From Azospirillum rugosum (GTDB lineage Bacteria; Pseudomonadota; Alphaproteobacteria; Azospirillales; Azospirillaceae): 64,000 bases of DNA. The stretch covers positions 372,001-436,000 of the forward strand of contig NZ_JAGINP010000001.1 in assembly GCF_017876155.1 (NCBI RefSeq). The letters are read 5' to 3'. Position numbers and translations under genes: made by a program. Every line of letters starts with the position of its first letter. Positions within the stretch are counted from its first letter, which is position 1. This document shows positions 45,607 to 53,490 of the stretch, in pieces. A model generated the notes under the pieces. That model saw only the letters and a list, made by a program, of their open reading frames with translations. It was not told the origin of the DNA and ran no database searches.

Positions 45607-47316
45607 TCAGAAGAGGGTGCCGGCGTTCATCGCCAGATGCTCGACCACGGGGCCGAGGGCGAGGGCCGGGAAGAAGGTCAGGCCGCCGACGATCAGGATC
45701 ACGCCGACCAGCAGGCCGACGAACAGCGTGTCGTGGGTCGGGAAGGTGCCGGCCGACGCGGCGGCGCGCGTCTTGGCGGCCAGCGATCCGGCGATGGCCA
45801 GCATCGGCACGATCACGAAGAAGCGCCCGACCAGCATGCCCACGGCGAGCGTCAGGTTGTACCAGAGCGTGTTGCCCGTCAGCCCGGCGAAGGCGCTGCC
45901 ATTGTTCGCCGCCGCCGAGACGTAGGCGTAGAGCGCTTCCGAGAAGCCGTGCGGCCCGGCGTTCGCCATGCTCGCCGTGCCGGTGTCCAGCACCACGGCT
46001 AAGGCCGTCCAGCCCAGCATCATCACGGGCAGGCAGAGCACGGCGAGCATGGTCATCTTGACCTCCTTCGCCTCCAGCTTCTTGCCCAGATACTCCGGCG
46101 TGCGCCCGACCATCAGGCCGGCGACGAACAGGGCGATGATGGCGAACAGCAGCATGCCGTAGAGGCCAGCGCCAACACCGCCGATGATGATCTCGCCCAG
46201 CATCATGTTGATCATCGGCACCATGCCGCCCAGCGGCATGAAGCTGTCGTGCATGGCGTTGACCGCACCGCAGGAGGCGGCGGTGGTCACCACGGCGAAC
46301 AGGGCGGATGCCGCGATGCCGAAGCGGGTCTCCTTCCCCTCCATGTTGCCGGCCGCCGTGTCGATGCCCAGCGCGGTCAGCGCCGGGTTTCCCTGCGCCT
46401 CCGCCCAATAGGCCAGCGTCACCCCCAGGAAGAACAGCACGCCCATGGCGGCCAGGATGGCCCAGCCCTGGCGCTCGTCCCCGACCATGCGGCCGAACAG
46501 GTTGGTCAGCCCGGCGCCCAGCGCGAAGATGGACAGCATCTGGATGAGGTTGGTCAGCGCGGTCGGGTTCTCGAAGGGGTGGGCGGAGTTGGCGTTGAAG
46601 AAGCCGCCGCCGTTGGTGCCCAGCATCTTGATCGCCTCCTGCGAGGCGACGGGGCCGAGCGCGATGGTCTGCTTGGCGCCTTCCAGCGTGGTCGCGTCCA
46701 CAGCGGCGCCCAGCGTTTGCGGCACGCCCTGCCAGACCAGGAACAGCGCAACGACGAAGGACAGCGGCAGCAGGACGTAGAGCGTGCAACGCGTCAGGTC
46801 GACCCAGAAGTTGCCGACCGTGCGGCAGCCCGCGCGGGCGAAGCCGCGCACCAGCGCGACGGCCAGCGCGATGCCCGTGGCGGCGGACACGAAGTTGTGC
46901 ACCGTCAGCCCGGCCATCTGCACGAAATAGCTCATCGTGCCTTCGCCGCCGTAGTTCTGCCAGTTGGTGTTGGTCGTGAAGCTGGCGGCGGTGTTGAAGG
47001 CGAGGTCGGCGGGCACCGCCGCCATGCCCTGCGGATTGAAGGGCAGCAGCCCCTGCACCCGCTGCATCCCATAGAGCAGCAGCATGCCGGCGAGGTTGAA
47101 CAGCAGCATGGCAACCGCGTAGGTCACCCAGTGCTGCTCGGTCTTTTCGTCCACGCCGGCCAGCCGGTACAGGCCGCGCTCGACGGGGCGGAGCACCGGC
47201 GACAGCAGCGTGCGCTCGCCGGTGAAGACGCGCGTCATGAAACCGCCGAGCGGTCGCGCGACGGCGGCGACCAGGGCGGCGAACAGGAGGATCAGGATCC
47301 AGCCGTTGACGGTCAT
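45607..47316 (-). CDS. kdpA: KdpA, K+-channel-like subunit
   Basis: A 569-residue protein with about ten membrane helices and four selectivity-filter-like loops (for example [50 protein letters not shown]). It binds and conducts K+ with very high affinity. It is the second subunit gene of the operon and starts 10 bases after kdpF. Confidence 0.97.
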   Translation of the reverse strand: MTVNGWILILLFAALVAAVARPLGGFMTRVFTGERTLLSPVLRPVERGLYRLAGVDEKTEQHWVTYAVAMLLFNLAGMLLLYGMQRVQGLLPFNPQGMAAVPADLAFNTAASFTTNTNWQNYGGEGTMSYFVQMAGLTVHNFVSAATGIALAVALVRGFARAGCRTVGNFWVDLTRCTLYVLLPLSFVVALFLVWQGVPQTLGAAVDATTLEGAKQTIALGPVASQEAIKMLGTNGGGFFNANSAHPFENPTALTNLIQMLSIFALGAGLTNLFGRMVGDERQGWAILAAMGVLFFLGVTLAYWAEAQGNPALTALGIDTAAGNMEGKETRFGIAASALFAVVTTAASCGAVNAMHDSFMPLGGMVPMINMMLGEIIIGGVGAGLYGMLLFAIIALFVAGLMVGRTPEYLGKKLEAKEVKMTMLAVLCLPVMMLGWTALAVVLDTGTASMANAGPHGFSEALYAYVSAAANNGSAFAGLTGNTLWYNLTLAVGMLVGRFFVIVPMLAIAGSLAAKTRAAASAGTFPTHDTLFVGLLVGVILIVGGLTFFPALALGPVVEHLAMNAGTLF

Positions 47317-47326
47317 CGGGGGCTCC

Positions 47327-47431
47327 TCAGAACCGTTCCGGGTGGATCAGGGCGTAGACGAGATACGCCAGCAGGCCGGCGGCCACGAGGCCGCCCAACG
47401 CGTAATCGAGGGTCGCGTAATCGAGGATCAT
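47327..47431 (-). CDS. kdpF: KdpF, small stabilising subunit
   Basis: A 34-residue single-helix membrane peptide (start [14 protein letters not shown], helix about 11-29, ending YALIHPERF, as in KdpF proteins). It stabilises the KdpFABC complex in the membrane. It sits directly before kdpA. Confidence 0.9.
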   Translation of the reverse strand: MILDYATLDYALGGLVAAGLLAYLVYALIHPERF

Positions 47432-47442
47432 GTTTCATGTCC

Positions 47443-47526
47443 TCACAATCGGTCGCAGGCGTGCACATAGGCGATCGCCCCGGCGAAGAAGGCCGCGGTG
47501 ATCGCCAGCATGATGATGTCCAGCAT
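47443..47526 (-). CDS. 27-residue membrane peptide upstream of kdpF
   Basis: A tiny ORF read directly from the sequence: MLDIIMLAITAAFFAGAIAY then VHACDRL. It has an AGGAG ribosome-binding site. It forms one hydrophobic helix and ends in a Cys-Asp-Arg-Leu tail. Peptides of this type with a CxRL-like ending occur in front of kdpF in other alphaproteobacteria, but I know of no established function. It is the first gene of the kdp operon here; a CRP/FNR-like operator lies 53-75 bases upstream. Confidence 0.65.
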   Translation of the reverse strand: MLDIIMLAITAAFFAGAIAYVHACDRL

Positions 47527-47578
47527 GGTTGCTCTCCTGACGGCGTCCCGAGCCACAGCTTTGCGGCTGCGGCGGAAC

Positions 47579-47601
47579 GCGCGTTAAACTGGATCAAGCG
47601 C
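47579..47601. promoter_or_regulatory. CRP/FNR-like operator upstream of the kdp operon
   Basis: On the minus strand TTGATCCAGTTTAA with GCGC flanks. One half-site (TTGAT) is a perfect FNR/FixK half-box and the centre CCAG is common in such boxes. It matches the hsp20 site at 38848-38870 in 21 of 23 positions. Confidence 0.5.
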
Positions 47602-47690
47602 GGACGCGGCACCGCGCGTCCGTCACGGTCGGAGGATGCGCCACCGGCGCGTATAGATTCGAGGTGGCGCGCCGGGGCGTCGCCATATGG

Positions 47691-48057
47691 GCGGCGTATA
47701 TGCCGGGACGCCCCGGTCAGAGGCCGAAGGCGTCCAGCAGCACCGTCGCCGCACAGGCCAGGGTGAGGAAGACGGCGACCACGACCCCGATCTCCCCGAA
47801 CACGTCGCCGGGTGTGGGCACCGGGCCGGTCGTCCCGGACCCGGTTGCGGGCCAAGCGGGAAGCACGGAAGCCTGGCCCTTGATCGCACTGCGGTTCGTC
47901 CGATGCGATGCCGTGGAGTGTGGAAGCATGGTCGCCATCCCCTTCCTGGGTTCACGGGACCGGCGGTGCAAAGCCGCCGGTGTCCGTTCCCTCAAGAAAA
48001 GGGCGGAGAGCCGTATAAAAGCGATGGGGCGGCTGGGGCCGCCGGCATATACGCCGC
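47691..48057. repeat. 16-bp inverted repeat pair flanking a small gene
   Basis: GCGGCGTATATGCCGG at 47691-47706 and its exact complement CCGGCATATACGCCGC at 48042-48057 bracket the 73-residue ORF at 47717-47938. The arms are about 335 bases apart. This could be paired operators or the ends of a very small mobile cassette. Confidence 0.6.
47717..47938 (-). CDS. Small single-span membrane protein
   Basis: A 73-residue protein with a hydrophilic N-terminal half and a C-terminal membrane helix (VVVAVFLTLACAATVLLDAF, about 51-70). It begins MATMLPHSTASHRT and an AGGAAGGGG ribosome-binding site precedes ATG 47938. I do not recognise a family. The flanking 16-bp inverted repeats are unusual. It lies between the kdp operon and the AspT-like transporter. 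Confidence 0.5.
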   Translation of the reverse strand: MATMLPHSTASHRTNRSAIKGQASVLPAWPATGSGTTGPVPTPGDVFGEIGVVVAVFLTLACAATVLLDAFGL

Positions 48058-48209
48058 GGCTATGGGCCGGCCGTGTCGACGGCCGCGGCCCGGAGCCCTT
48101 CGTCGAGTTCCTGAAGCAGAACCGCGGCGCGTCGATCGCCCGCATGGCCGGCGCCCATCCGGCGGACGCGGACGGAACGCTCACCGTGGTCGAGGCGGAG
48201 CGGAGCGCG

Positions 48210-49889
48210 TCACCACAGCATCAGCACGAGGATCTGCGGCGCCAGGATGCGCAGGCACATGGCAAGCGGGTAGACGGTGGCGTAGGCCAGCGCCGGCGCC
48301 TCCGACACGGCGACCGCGTTGGCGTAGGCGAGGCCCGGCGGGTTGGTCTGCGCCCCCGTCAGCAATCCGCAGATGGTCAGGAAGTTCAGCTTCAGCACGC
48401 CGCGCGCCAGCAGGCCGGTGACGACCAGCGGAATGGCGGTGACCAGCACGCCCCAGGCCATCCAGGGCAGCCCCGCCCCGCTCGCCAGCGTGTCGACAAA
48501 GCGGGCGCCCGACGCGATGCCCAGCACGCCGAGGAACAGCACGATGCCGATCTCCCGCAGCGCCTGATTGGCGGCCGGCGGCATGAACCACACCAGCGGC
48601 CCCAGGTGCCCCAGCCGCGCCAGGAGGATCGCCACGATCAGCGGCCCGCCGGCCAGCCCCAGCCGCAGCGGCGCCGGCATGCCCGGCAGGAACAGCGGGA
48701 TCGAGCCGACGATCGCCCCCAGCGCGATGCCCAGGAACATCGGCACCATCTCCACCTGCTGAAGGCGGCGCGGCGAATTGCCGATCAGCTGCGCCACCGA
48801 CGACAGACCGGCCGGGCGGCCGATCACCGTCAGGATGTCGCCGAATTGCAGCTTCAGCGCGTCGTTCGGCACCAGCTCCACGCCGGCCCGGTTCACCCGG
48901 CTGACCACCACGCCATAGAGGCCCTGGAGGTTCAGCGCGGCGATCGGCCGGCCCAGCACCGCGTTGCCGGTGACCACCAGCCGCTCCCACTTCAGGTCGG
49001 TGCCCTTGGTGGTCAGCGTCACGCCCGATTCTTCACCCAGCAGCCGGCACAGCTCCTCCAGCTTCGGGCGAGGCCCCACGAGATGGACGACGTCGCCCAC
49101 CTGCAACACCGTCTCCGGCTTCGGCGCCACCAGCGTGCCGTCGCGCAGCAGCCGCGAGGCGACCACGCCCAGGCTGGGCAGGGTCGACAACCGGCGGAGT
49201 TCCAGCCCGTCGATTCTGGGGTTGCGGATGGCGACGTCCATGGTGTGCAGCTCCGCCAGTTCCCGCCGCCGCTCCGCGTCGAAGGCCTGCGCCTCGCGCT
49301 GAGGGTCGATGCGGAAGACGATGCGCACCAGCGCCATGGTCAGCAAGTTGCCGACGATGCCGAAAGGATAGGTCACCGCGAAGGCGAGGCCCGGCAAAAC
49401 CATCACCGAGGCGTCCGCCCCCACCTCCGTCAGCACCTGCTGCGTGGCGGCCAGCGCCGGGGCGTTGGTGACGCCGCCGGCGAAGACGCCCAGCGTCACC
49501 CCCAGCGGCAGCGCGCCGCTGACCGCCAGCATCGCCGACACCGCGACGCTCAGCACCACCATCAGCAGCGCCAGCGCGTTCAGCTTCAGGCCCGACGCGC
49601 GCAACGCCGCGAAGAAGCCGGGGCCGACCTGGATGCCGATGGTGTAGACGAACAGGATCAGCCCGAAGTCGCGGATGAAGTCCATCATCTCCGCGTTGAA
49701 GCTGATCCCCGTCACGTTGGCGACGTGCCCGCCGGCGATGCCGGCGAACAGCACCCCGCCGATGCCCAGCCCCACACCGCGGATGCGGATGTGCCCCAGC
49801 GCCAGCCCGGCCGCGGAGACCACGCCCAGCATGAAGACCACCCGCGCGATGGGCGGCATCGCGACGAGCAGGTTGGTGATGACGTCCAT
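48210..49889 (-). CDS. AspT/YidE/YbjL-type transporter with paired RCK_C domains
   Basis: A 559-residue membrane protein of the aspartate:alanine exchanger (AAEX) superfamily. Two halves of about five helices each (about 1-190 and 370-559) flank a cytoplasmic region with two TrkA-C-like (RCK_C) domains (about 205-355). The repeated glycine-rich signatures GGVTNAPALAATQQ and TGAQTNPPGLAYANAV mark the pseudo-symmetrical family fold. Substrate may be an amino-acid or dicarboxylate exchange pair, but most chromosomal members are uncharacterised. The DNA behind its start (49890-50370) is full of decayed genes. Confidence 0.88.
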   Translation of the reverse strand: MDVITNLLVAMPPIARVVFMLGVVSAAGLALGHIRIRGVGLGIGGVLFAGIAGGHVANVTGISFNAEMMDFIRDFGLILFVYTIGIQVGPGFFAALRASGLKLNALALLMVVLSVAVSAMLAVSGALPLGVTLGVFAGGVTNAPALAATQQVLTEVGADASVMVLPGLAFAVTYPFGIVGNLLTMALVRIVFRIDPQREAQAFDAERRRELAELHTMDVAIRNPRIDGLELRRLSTLPSLGVVASRLLRDGTLVAPKPETVLQVGDVVHLVGPRPKLEELCRLLGEESGVTLTTKGTDLKWERLVVTGNAVLGRPIAALNLQGLYGVVVSRVNRAGVELVPNDALKLQFGDILTVIGRPAGLSSVAQLIGNSPRRLQQVEMVPMFLGIALGAIVGSIPLFLPGMPAPLRLGLAGGPLIVAILLARLGHLGPLVWFMPPAANQALREIGIVLFLGVLGIASGARFVDTLASGAGLPWMAWGVLVTAIPLVVTGLLARGVLKLNFLTICGLLTGAQTNPPGLAYANAVAVSEAPALAYATVYPLAMCLRILAPQILVLMLW

Positions 49890-49905
49890 TTCAACTCACC
49901 TTCAT

Positions 49906-50051
49906 TCAGCTCAGGCGGACCCCGACCCCCCAACCCACGAATTCCACGCCCGCCGCCTCGAAGGCACGCCGTCGGCGTACGGCCGCCGACCAAGGTCGCC
50001 CAGGCTCCAGTCCAGGAGATTGCAGGCCATGCGGCACTGTTCGGGTGTCAT
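49906..50051 (-). pseudogene. Remnant of an XRE-type regulator
   Basis: The ATG at 50051 starts MTPEQCRMACNLLDWSLGDLG, the usual N-terminus of short alphaproteobacterial helix-turn-helix regulators. The DNA-recognition half is missing. After a frame change the DNA encodes RRAFEAAGVEFVG...GVRLS and a stop, which is the normal C-terminus. An internal deletion of the middle plus a frameshift explains this. Confidence 0.65.
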
Positions 50052-50058
50052 GCCGGCC

Positions 50059-50121
50059 TCAGACCTCCTCGGCGACCATGTCGATGGCGCCGCACGGGCA
50101 TTCCGCGGCGCACACGCCGCA
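50059..50121 (-). pseudogene. Remnant of 2-oxoacid:ferredoxin oxidoreductase delta (ferredoxin) subunit
   Basis: Only the C-terminal 20 codons survive (CGVCAAECPCGAIDMVAEEV), a [4Fe-4S] ferredoxin motif as in PorD. They are joined out of frame to the gamma-subunit remnant. Confidence 0.7.
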
Positions 50122-50370
50122 GCGCCGCGTTGGGCAGCGGCCGGCCGACGTGCAGCCGCGCCATGTCGCTGGCGGGCACGCTCCGCGGGTCCTGGATGAT
50201 GATCGCGTCGGGCTCCATGATCGGCTCGCGCAGCCGGATCTCCCGGTCGGAGATGCGGCAGAAGGAGACGACCGGCGCGCCGGTGCGCTCCGACCCGAAG
50301 CTGGGATAGACCTGCGCGTGGCGGTCACCACCCCCTGCCCTCCCCGGCCATGGATGCGAACCTGAAACAT
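50122..50370 (-). pseudogene. Remnant of 2-oxoacid:ferredoxin oxidoreductase gamma subunit
   Basis: An ATG start gives MFQVRIHGRGGQGVVTA, the PorG N-terminus. A short deletion and frame change follow, then RHAQVYPSFGSERTGAPVVS and DREIRLREPIMEPDAIIIQD. A larger deletion removes about 45 codons before VPASDMARLHVGRPLPNAAL. The gene is clearly dead. The alpha/beta subunits are not present nearby. Confidence 0.8.
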
Positions 50371-50444
50371 CGCGTGAGTCCTCAAGCGAGCGCGAAACAC
50401 CGGTCGGCCTTGCCCGGACATCGAACAGCGGAAGCACCGAACGG

Positions 50445-50531
50445 TCAGGCGAACCAAAGGCCGATGGTCATCAGTCCGAGCACAAGGGTGGCGCGGAGCA
50501 GAAACTGGGTTTCCAGAACGGAATCGGTCAT
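50445..50531 (-). CDS. 28-residue putative membrane peptide
   Basis: MTDSVLETQFLLRATLVLGL then MTIGLWFA and a stop. It has one hydrophobic helix and a GGAAAAG ribosome-binding site 2-3 bases before the ATG. It lies downstream, on the minus strand, of an AT-rich palindrome. It may be a real small membrane protein; codon evidence is too short to be sure. Confidence 0.4.
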   Translation of the reverse strand: MTDSVLETQFLLRATLVLGLMTIGLWFA

Positions 50532-50621
50532 TGCTTTTCCATGCTGCGGAGCGAACGGTGGGCCGCCCGTCTTCCGGGAACGCAATTCCTCCTGAACCGT
50601 TGGTCGGTTCCGTTCCTGCAT

Positions 50622-50635
50622 ACTAATATATTAGA
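50622..50635. promoter_or_regulatory. AT-rich palindrome A
   Basis: ACTAATATATTAGA contains the perfect palindrome CTAATATATTAG, in DNA otherwise well above 60% GC. It lies 91 bases upstream of the 28-residue ORF. It is one of five related sites. Confidence 0.5.
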
Positions 50636-50768
50636 TTCGCAAGCAAGGAAGATCCGACCGTCGTACCGGCAAAGGACAAAATGTCGCGCTTGGTTGGAGG
50701 GGCTAAGGCCCGGCGCTGCAATCGCAATTGCCTCAGCATCCAACTCGCCCTCTTGCAACAACGTTCAA

Positions 50769-50790
50769 TCTAATATACTAGTATATATAG
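50769..50790 (+). promoter_or_regulatory. AT-rich palindrome B / promoter
   Basis: It contains TATACTAGTATA (50774-50785), identical to the core of site D at 60355-60366. TATACT fits a -10 element for the ORF-less transcript that follows. Confidence 0.5.
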
Positions 50791-50936
50791 CGCTCCAATC
50801 TCGGCGGACTCACGGCCAGTCCGGGCATACCAAGCTTCGTCCACGAGCGCGGCAGTCATTGCGGAAACGGAGCAAGGTCGGGTTTCCCAGGGCAAGGGCG
50901 AGAGGCGGCCACAGCGGGCCGCCTCTCCCTCTTTCC
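50786..50936 (+). ncRNA. Candidate small RNA 1
   Basis: Between AT-rich promoter B and a GC-rich hairpin (arms GAGAGGCGGCC / GGCCGCCTCTC at 50900-50927, then CCTCTTT) there are about 110 bases with no ORF of note. The whole unit ends well before the Fur box of feoA. The same layout recurs at 60.36-60.50 kb. Confidence 0.4.
50900..50936 (+). terminator. Hairpin terminator
   Basis: Perfect 11-bp stem GAGAGGCGGCC / GGCCGCCTCTC with a 6-base loop, followed by a short T-containing tract. Confidence 0.6.
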
Positions 50937-51005
50937 GATACCAACGCGTTGCGCTTCCTGATTTTCCGTGCCCTACGGCACCTGCGACACATCGCCCTAT
51001 CGACG

Positions 51006-51024
51006 ATTGATAACCATTCGCAAC
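51006..51024 (+). promoter_or_regulatory. Fur-box-like operator of feoAB
   Basis: On the minus strand GCGAATGGTTATCAAT resembles the Fur consensus GCAAATGATTATCAAT-type half-sites. It ends 63 bases before feoA, consistent with iron repression. Confidence 0.5.
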
Positions 51025-51086
51025 ACCATGCCGTCGCCGTGGCAGTCCGCCATCCTTTCGGACTCCGGCTGTCTTCAGGTGCCATC

Positions 51087-51371
51087 ATGACCCTCCCATC
51101 CCCGTCCGATGGGGATCTCCGCCTCCACCAGCTTCGCAAAGGCCAGCCGGCCACCGTGACCGGCGTCGATGAGTCCGTCGTCGTCACCACCCTGCCCGCC
51201 GGGGAACTGGAACGGCGCATGATCGAAATGGGCCTCGTCGAAGGTTCCCGCGTGGTGATCCTGCACGAAGGGTTCCCCGGCCGCGATCCCATCGCCATCC
51301 GCGTCAACGAGCACACCCTGGCGCTCCGCCGGGCCGAGGCCCGCGCCGTGCGCGTGGCCCCCCTGGCCTGA
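51087..51371 (+). CDS. feoA: FeoA, ferrous iron transport accessory protein
   Basis: A 94-residue SH3-like protein (LHQLRKGQPATVTGVDES, then LERRMIEMGLVEGSRVVILHEG and a C-terminal IAIRVNEHTLALRRAEA). It assists FeoB at the membrane. It is 39 bases before feoB and behind a Fur-like box. It is cytosolic. Confidence 0.93.
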   Translation: MTLPSPSDGDLRLHQLRKGQPATVTGVDESVVVTTLPAGELERRMIEMGLVEGSRVVILHEGFPGRDPIAIRVNEHTLALRRAEARAVRVAPLA

Positions 51372-51410
51372 GGCCCGGCCACACACCCCGAAAATTCAAG
51401 GAGACCGGCC

Positions 51411-53309
51411 ATGTCGGTCCAGGCATCCGCCGCCCAACCTCCGCGCATCGAGCCGCCGCGCATCGCGCTGGTCGGCAACCCCAACTGCGGCAAGACCGCG
51501 CTGTTCAACGCGCTCACCGGCTCCCGCCAGAAGGTGGCGAACTACCCAGGCGTGACGGTGGAGCGGAAGACCGGCCACGCCGTCAGCCCGCTCGGCCGCC
51601 GCGTGCAGGTGATCGATCTGCCCGGCACCTACAGCCTGCGCGCCCGTTCCCCCGACGAGGAGGTGACGCGCGACGTCGTGCTCGGCCGCTTCGCGCACGA
51701 GGAGGGGCCGGACGCGCTGGTCTGCGTCGCCGACGCCACCAACCTGCGTCTGAACCTGCGGCTGGTGATCGAGCTGAAGCGGCTCGGCCGCCCGATCATC
51801 CTGGCGCTCAACATGATGGACGCGGCCGACAAGCGCGGCTGCCGCATCGACGTGGCAACCCTGTCCGCCATGCTCGGCGTGCCGGTGGTGCCGACCGTCG
51901 CCATCCGCAGCGGTGGCGTCGCCGGCCTGCTGAACCAGATCGACCGGACGGTCGCGTCCGCATTCGAGTGCGCGGAGCCTTGTTCCTGGAGCGAGCCATC
52001 CTCGCGCGACCTGCGTGCCTACCACCAGGAGGTGGAGTCGATCCTCGCCCGCTGCGTGACCGACGCCGGCCTGCCGCCGCTGGCGACGCAGCGCGTGGAC
52101 ACGATCCTGCTGCACCCGGTCTTCGGGCTGCTCTTCCTGTTCGCGGTCCTGTTCCTGATGTTCCAGGCGGTGTTCGCCTGGGCGGCGGCCCCGATGGAGT
52201 TGATCGACGGCGCCATCGGCGGGGTGAAGGACTGGGTCGACACAACCCTGCCCGACGGCGCGTTGCGCAGCCTGCTGACCGACGGAATCATCGCCGGCGT
52301 CGGCAGCGTCGTCATCTTCCTGCCGCAGATCCTGGTGCTGTTCTTCTTCATCCTGGTGCTGGAGGCGACCGGCTATCTCGCCCGCGCCGCCTTCCTGCTG
52401 GACCGGCTGATGGGCGGGGTCGGGCTGCACGGGCGCGCCTTCATCCCGCTGCTGTCCAGCTTCGCCTGCGCGGTGCCCGGCGTCATGGCCGCGCGCACCA
52501 TCGAGAACCGGGCCGACCGGCTGGCGACCATCATGATCGCGCCGCTGATGACCTGCTCGGCCCGCCTGCCCGTCTACACGCTGCTGATCGCCGCCTTCGT
52601 GCCGGACAAGCCGGTGCTGGGCGGGATGGTCGGGCTGCCGGGGCTGGTCATGTTCGCGCTCTACGCGGCGGGCATCCTGTCGGCCCTGTCCGTGGCCTTC
52701 GTCCTGAAGCGCACCGTCTTCAAAGGCGCGCGCGAGCCGCTGCTGATGGAGCTTCCGGCCTATCGCCTGCCCAACCCGCGCGACATCGCACTCGGCCTGT
52801 TCGAGCGGGCGAAGGTCTTCCTGACGCGGGCCGGCACGACGATCTTCGCGCTGATGATCGTCATGTGGTTCCTCGCCAGCTTCCCCGGCGCCCCGGCGGA
52901 CGCGACGGAGCCGGCCATCCACTACTCCGCCGCCGGCATGATCGGCCACGCGCTGGAGCCGCTGCTGGCCCCCATCGGCTTCCCCTGGCAGATCGCCGTG
53001 GCGCTGGTGCCGGGAATCGCGGCGCGGGAGGTCGCGGTGGGCGTGCTGGGCACCATCTACGCGCTGAGCGGCAGCGGCGAGGCGCTGCACGCCTCCCTCG
53101 CCGGCGCGCTAGCGGAATCCTGGAGCCTGCCGACCGCGCTCGCCCTGCTCGCCTGGTACGTCTTCGCCCCGCAATGCCTCGCGACCCTGTCGGTCGTGCG
53201 GCGCGAGACGAACGGCTGGTTCTGGCCGGCCGTGATGTTCGCCTACATGATCGCGCTCGCCTACGGCGCGGCCTTCGTGGTCTTCCGCGTCGCCTCCGGC
53301 CTTCTGTGA
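51411..53309 (+). CDS. feoB: FeoB, ferrous iron transporter
   Basis: A 632-residue Fe2+ permease. The N-terminal GTPase domain has G1 GNPNCGKT (22-29; Cys replaces the usual Ser), G2/G3 VANYPGVTVERK and DLPGTYSL, and G4 LNMMDAAD. Helical linker and about eight membrane helices follow, with Gate motifs around SSFACAVPGVMAARTIENR and VPGIAAREVAVGVLG. It takes up ferrous iron, the dominant form at low oxygen. It is shorter than E. coli FeoB (773). Confidence 0.95.
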   Translation: MSVQASAAQPPRIEPPRIALVGNPNCGKTALFNALTGSRQKVANYPGVTVERKTGHAVSPLGRRVQVIDLPGTYSLRARSPDEEVTRDVVLGRFAHEEGPDALVCVADATNLRLNLRLVIELKRLGRPIILALNMMDAADKRGCRIDVATLSAMLGVPVVPTVAIRSGGVAGLLNQIDRTVASAFECAEPCSWSEPSSRDLRAYHQEVESILARCVTDAGLPPLATQRVDTILLHPVFGLLFLFAVLFLMFQAVFAWAAAPMELIDGAIGGVKDWVDTTLPDGALRSLLTDGIIAGVGSVVIFLPQILVLFFFILVLEATGYLARAAFLLDRLMGGVGLHGRAFIPLLSSFACAVPGVMAARTIENRADRLATIMIAPLMTCSARLPVYTLLIAAFVPDKPVLGGMVGLPGLVMFALYAAGILSALSVAFVLKRTVFKGAREPLLMELPAYRLPNPRDIALGLFERAKVFLTRAGTTIFALMIVMWFLASFPGAPADATEPAIHYSAAGMIGHALEPLLAPIGFPWQIAVALVPGIAAREVAVGVLGTIYALSGSGEALHASLAGALAESWSLPTALALLAWYVFAPQCLATLSVVRRETNGWFWPAVMFAYMIALAYGAAFVVFRVASGLL

Positions 53310-53323
53310 CGGAGGGGACAGCC

Positions 53324-53488
53324 ATGGGACAAGACCTGATCGTGTACCTGATCGTCGCGCTGGCCGCGGGCTGGCTCGCGCGGCGCTTCCTACCGACCCT
53401 CCGGCGAACAACGAAGCCGGATCCGGCGCCGAACCCCTGTGGCCGCTGCACCGGCTGCGGCCCGAACGGCGGGGGCGGCTGCCACTGA
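53324..53488 (+). CDS. FeoB-associated Cys-rich membrane protein
   Basis: A 54-residue protein: one membrane helix (about 5-20, LIVYLIVALAAGWLAR) followed by a basic linker and a Cys cluster CGRCTGCGPNGGGGCH. It matches the FeoB-associated Cys-rich family often found as the third gene of feo operons in place of FeoC. It starts 14 bases after feoB behind GGAGGGG. It may bind Fe2+ or an Fe-S cluster. Confidence 0.85.
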   Translation: MGQDLIVYLIVALAAGWLARRFLPTLRRTTKPDPAPNPCGRCTGCGPNGGGGCH

Positions 53489-53490
53489 TT

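Noticed and set aside
47664..50309. An 881-codon plus-strand ORF across the AspT-like transporter
   Set aside because: Low-complexity His/Arg/Gln-rich translation, antisense to a conserved membrane protein; the piece around 48024-48200 was considered separately but has no homology or ribosome-binding site.
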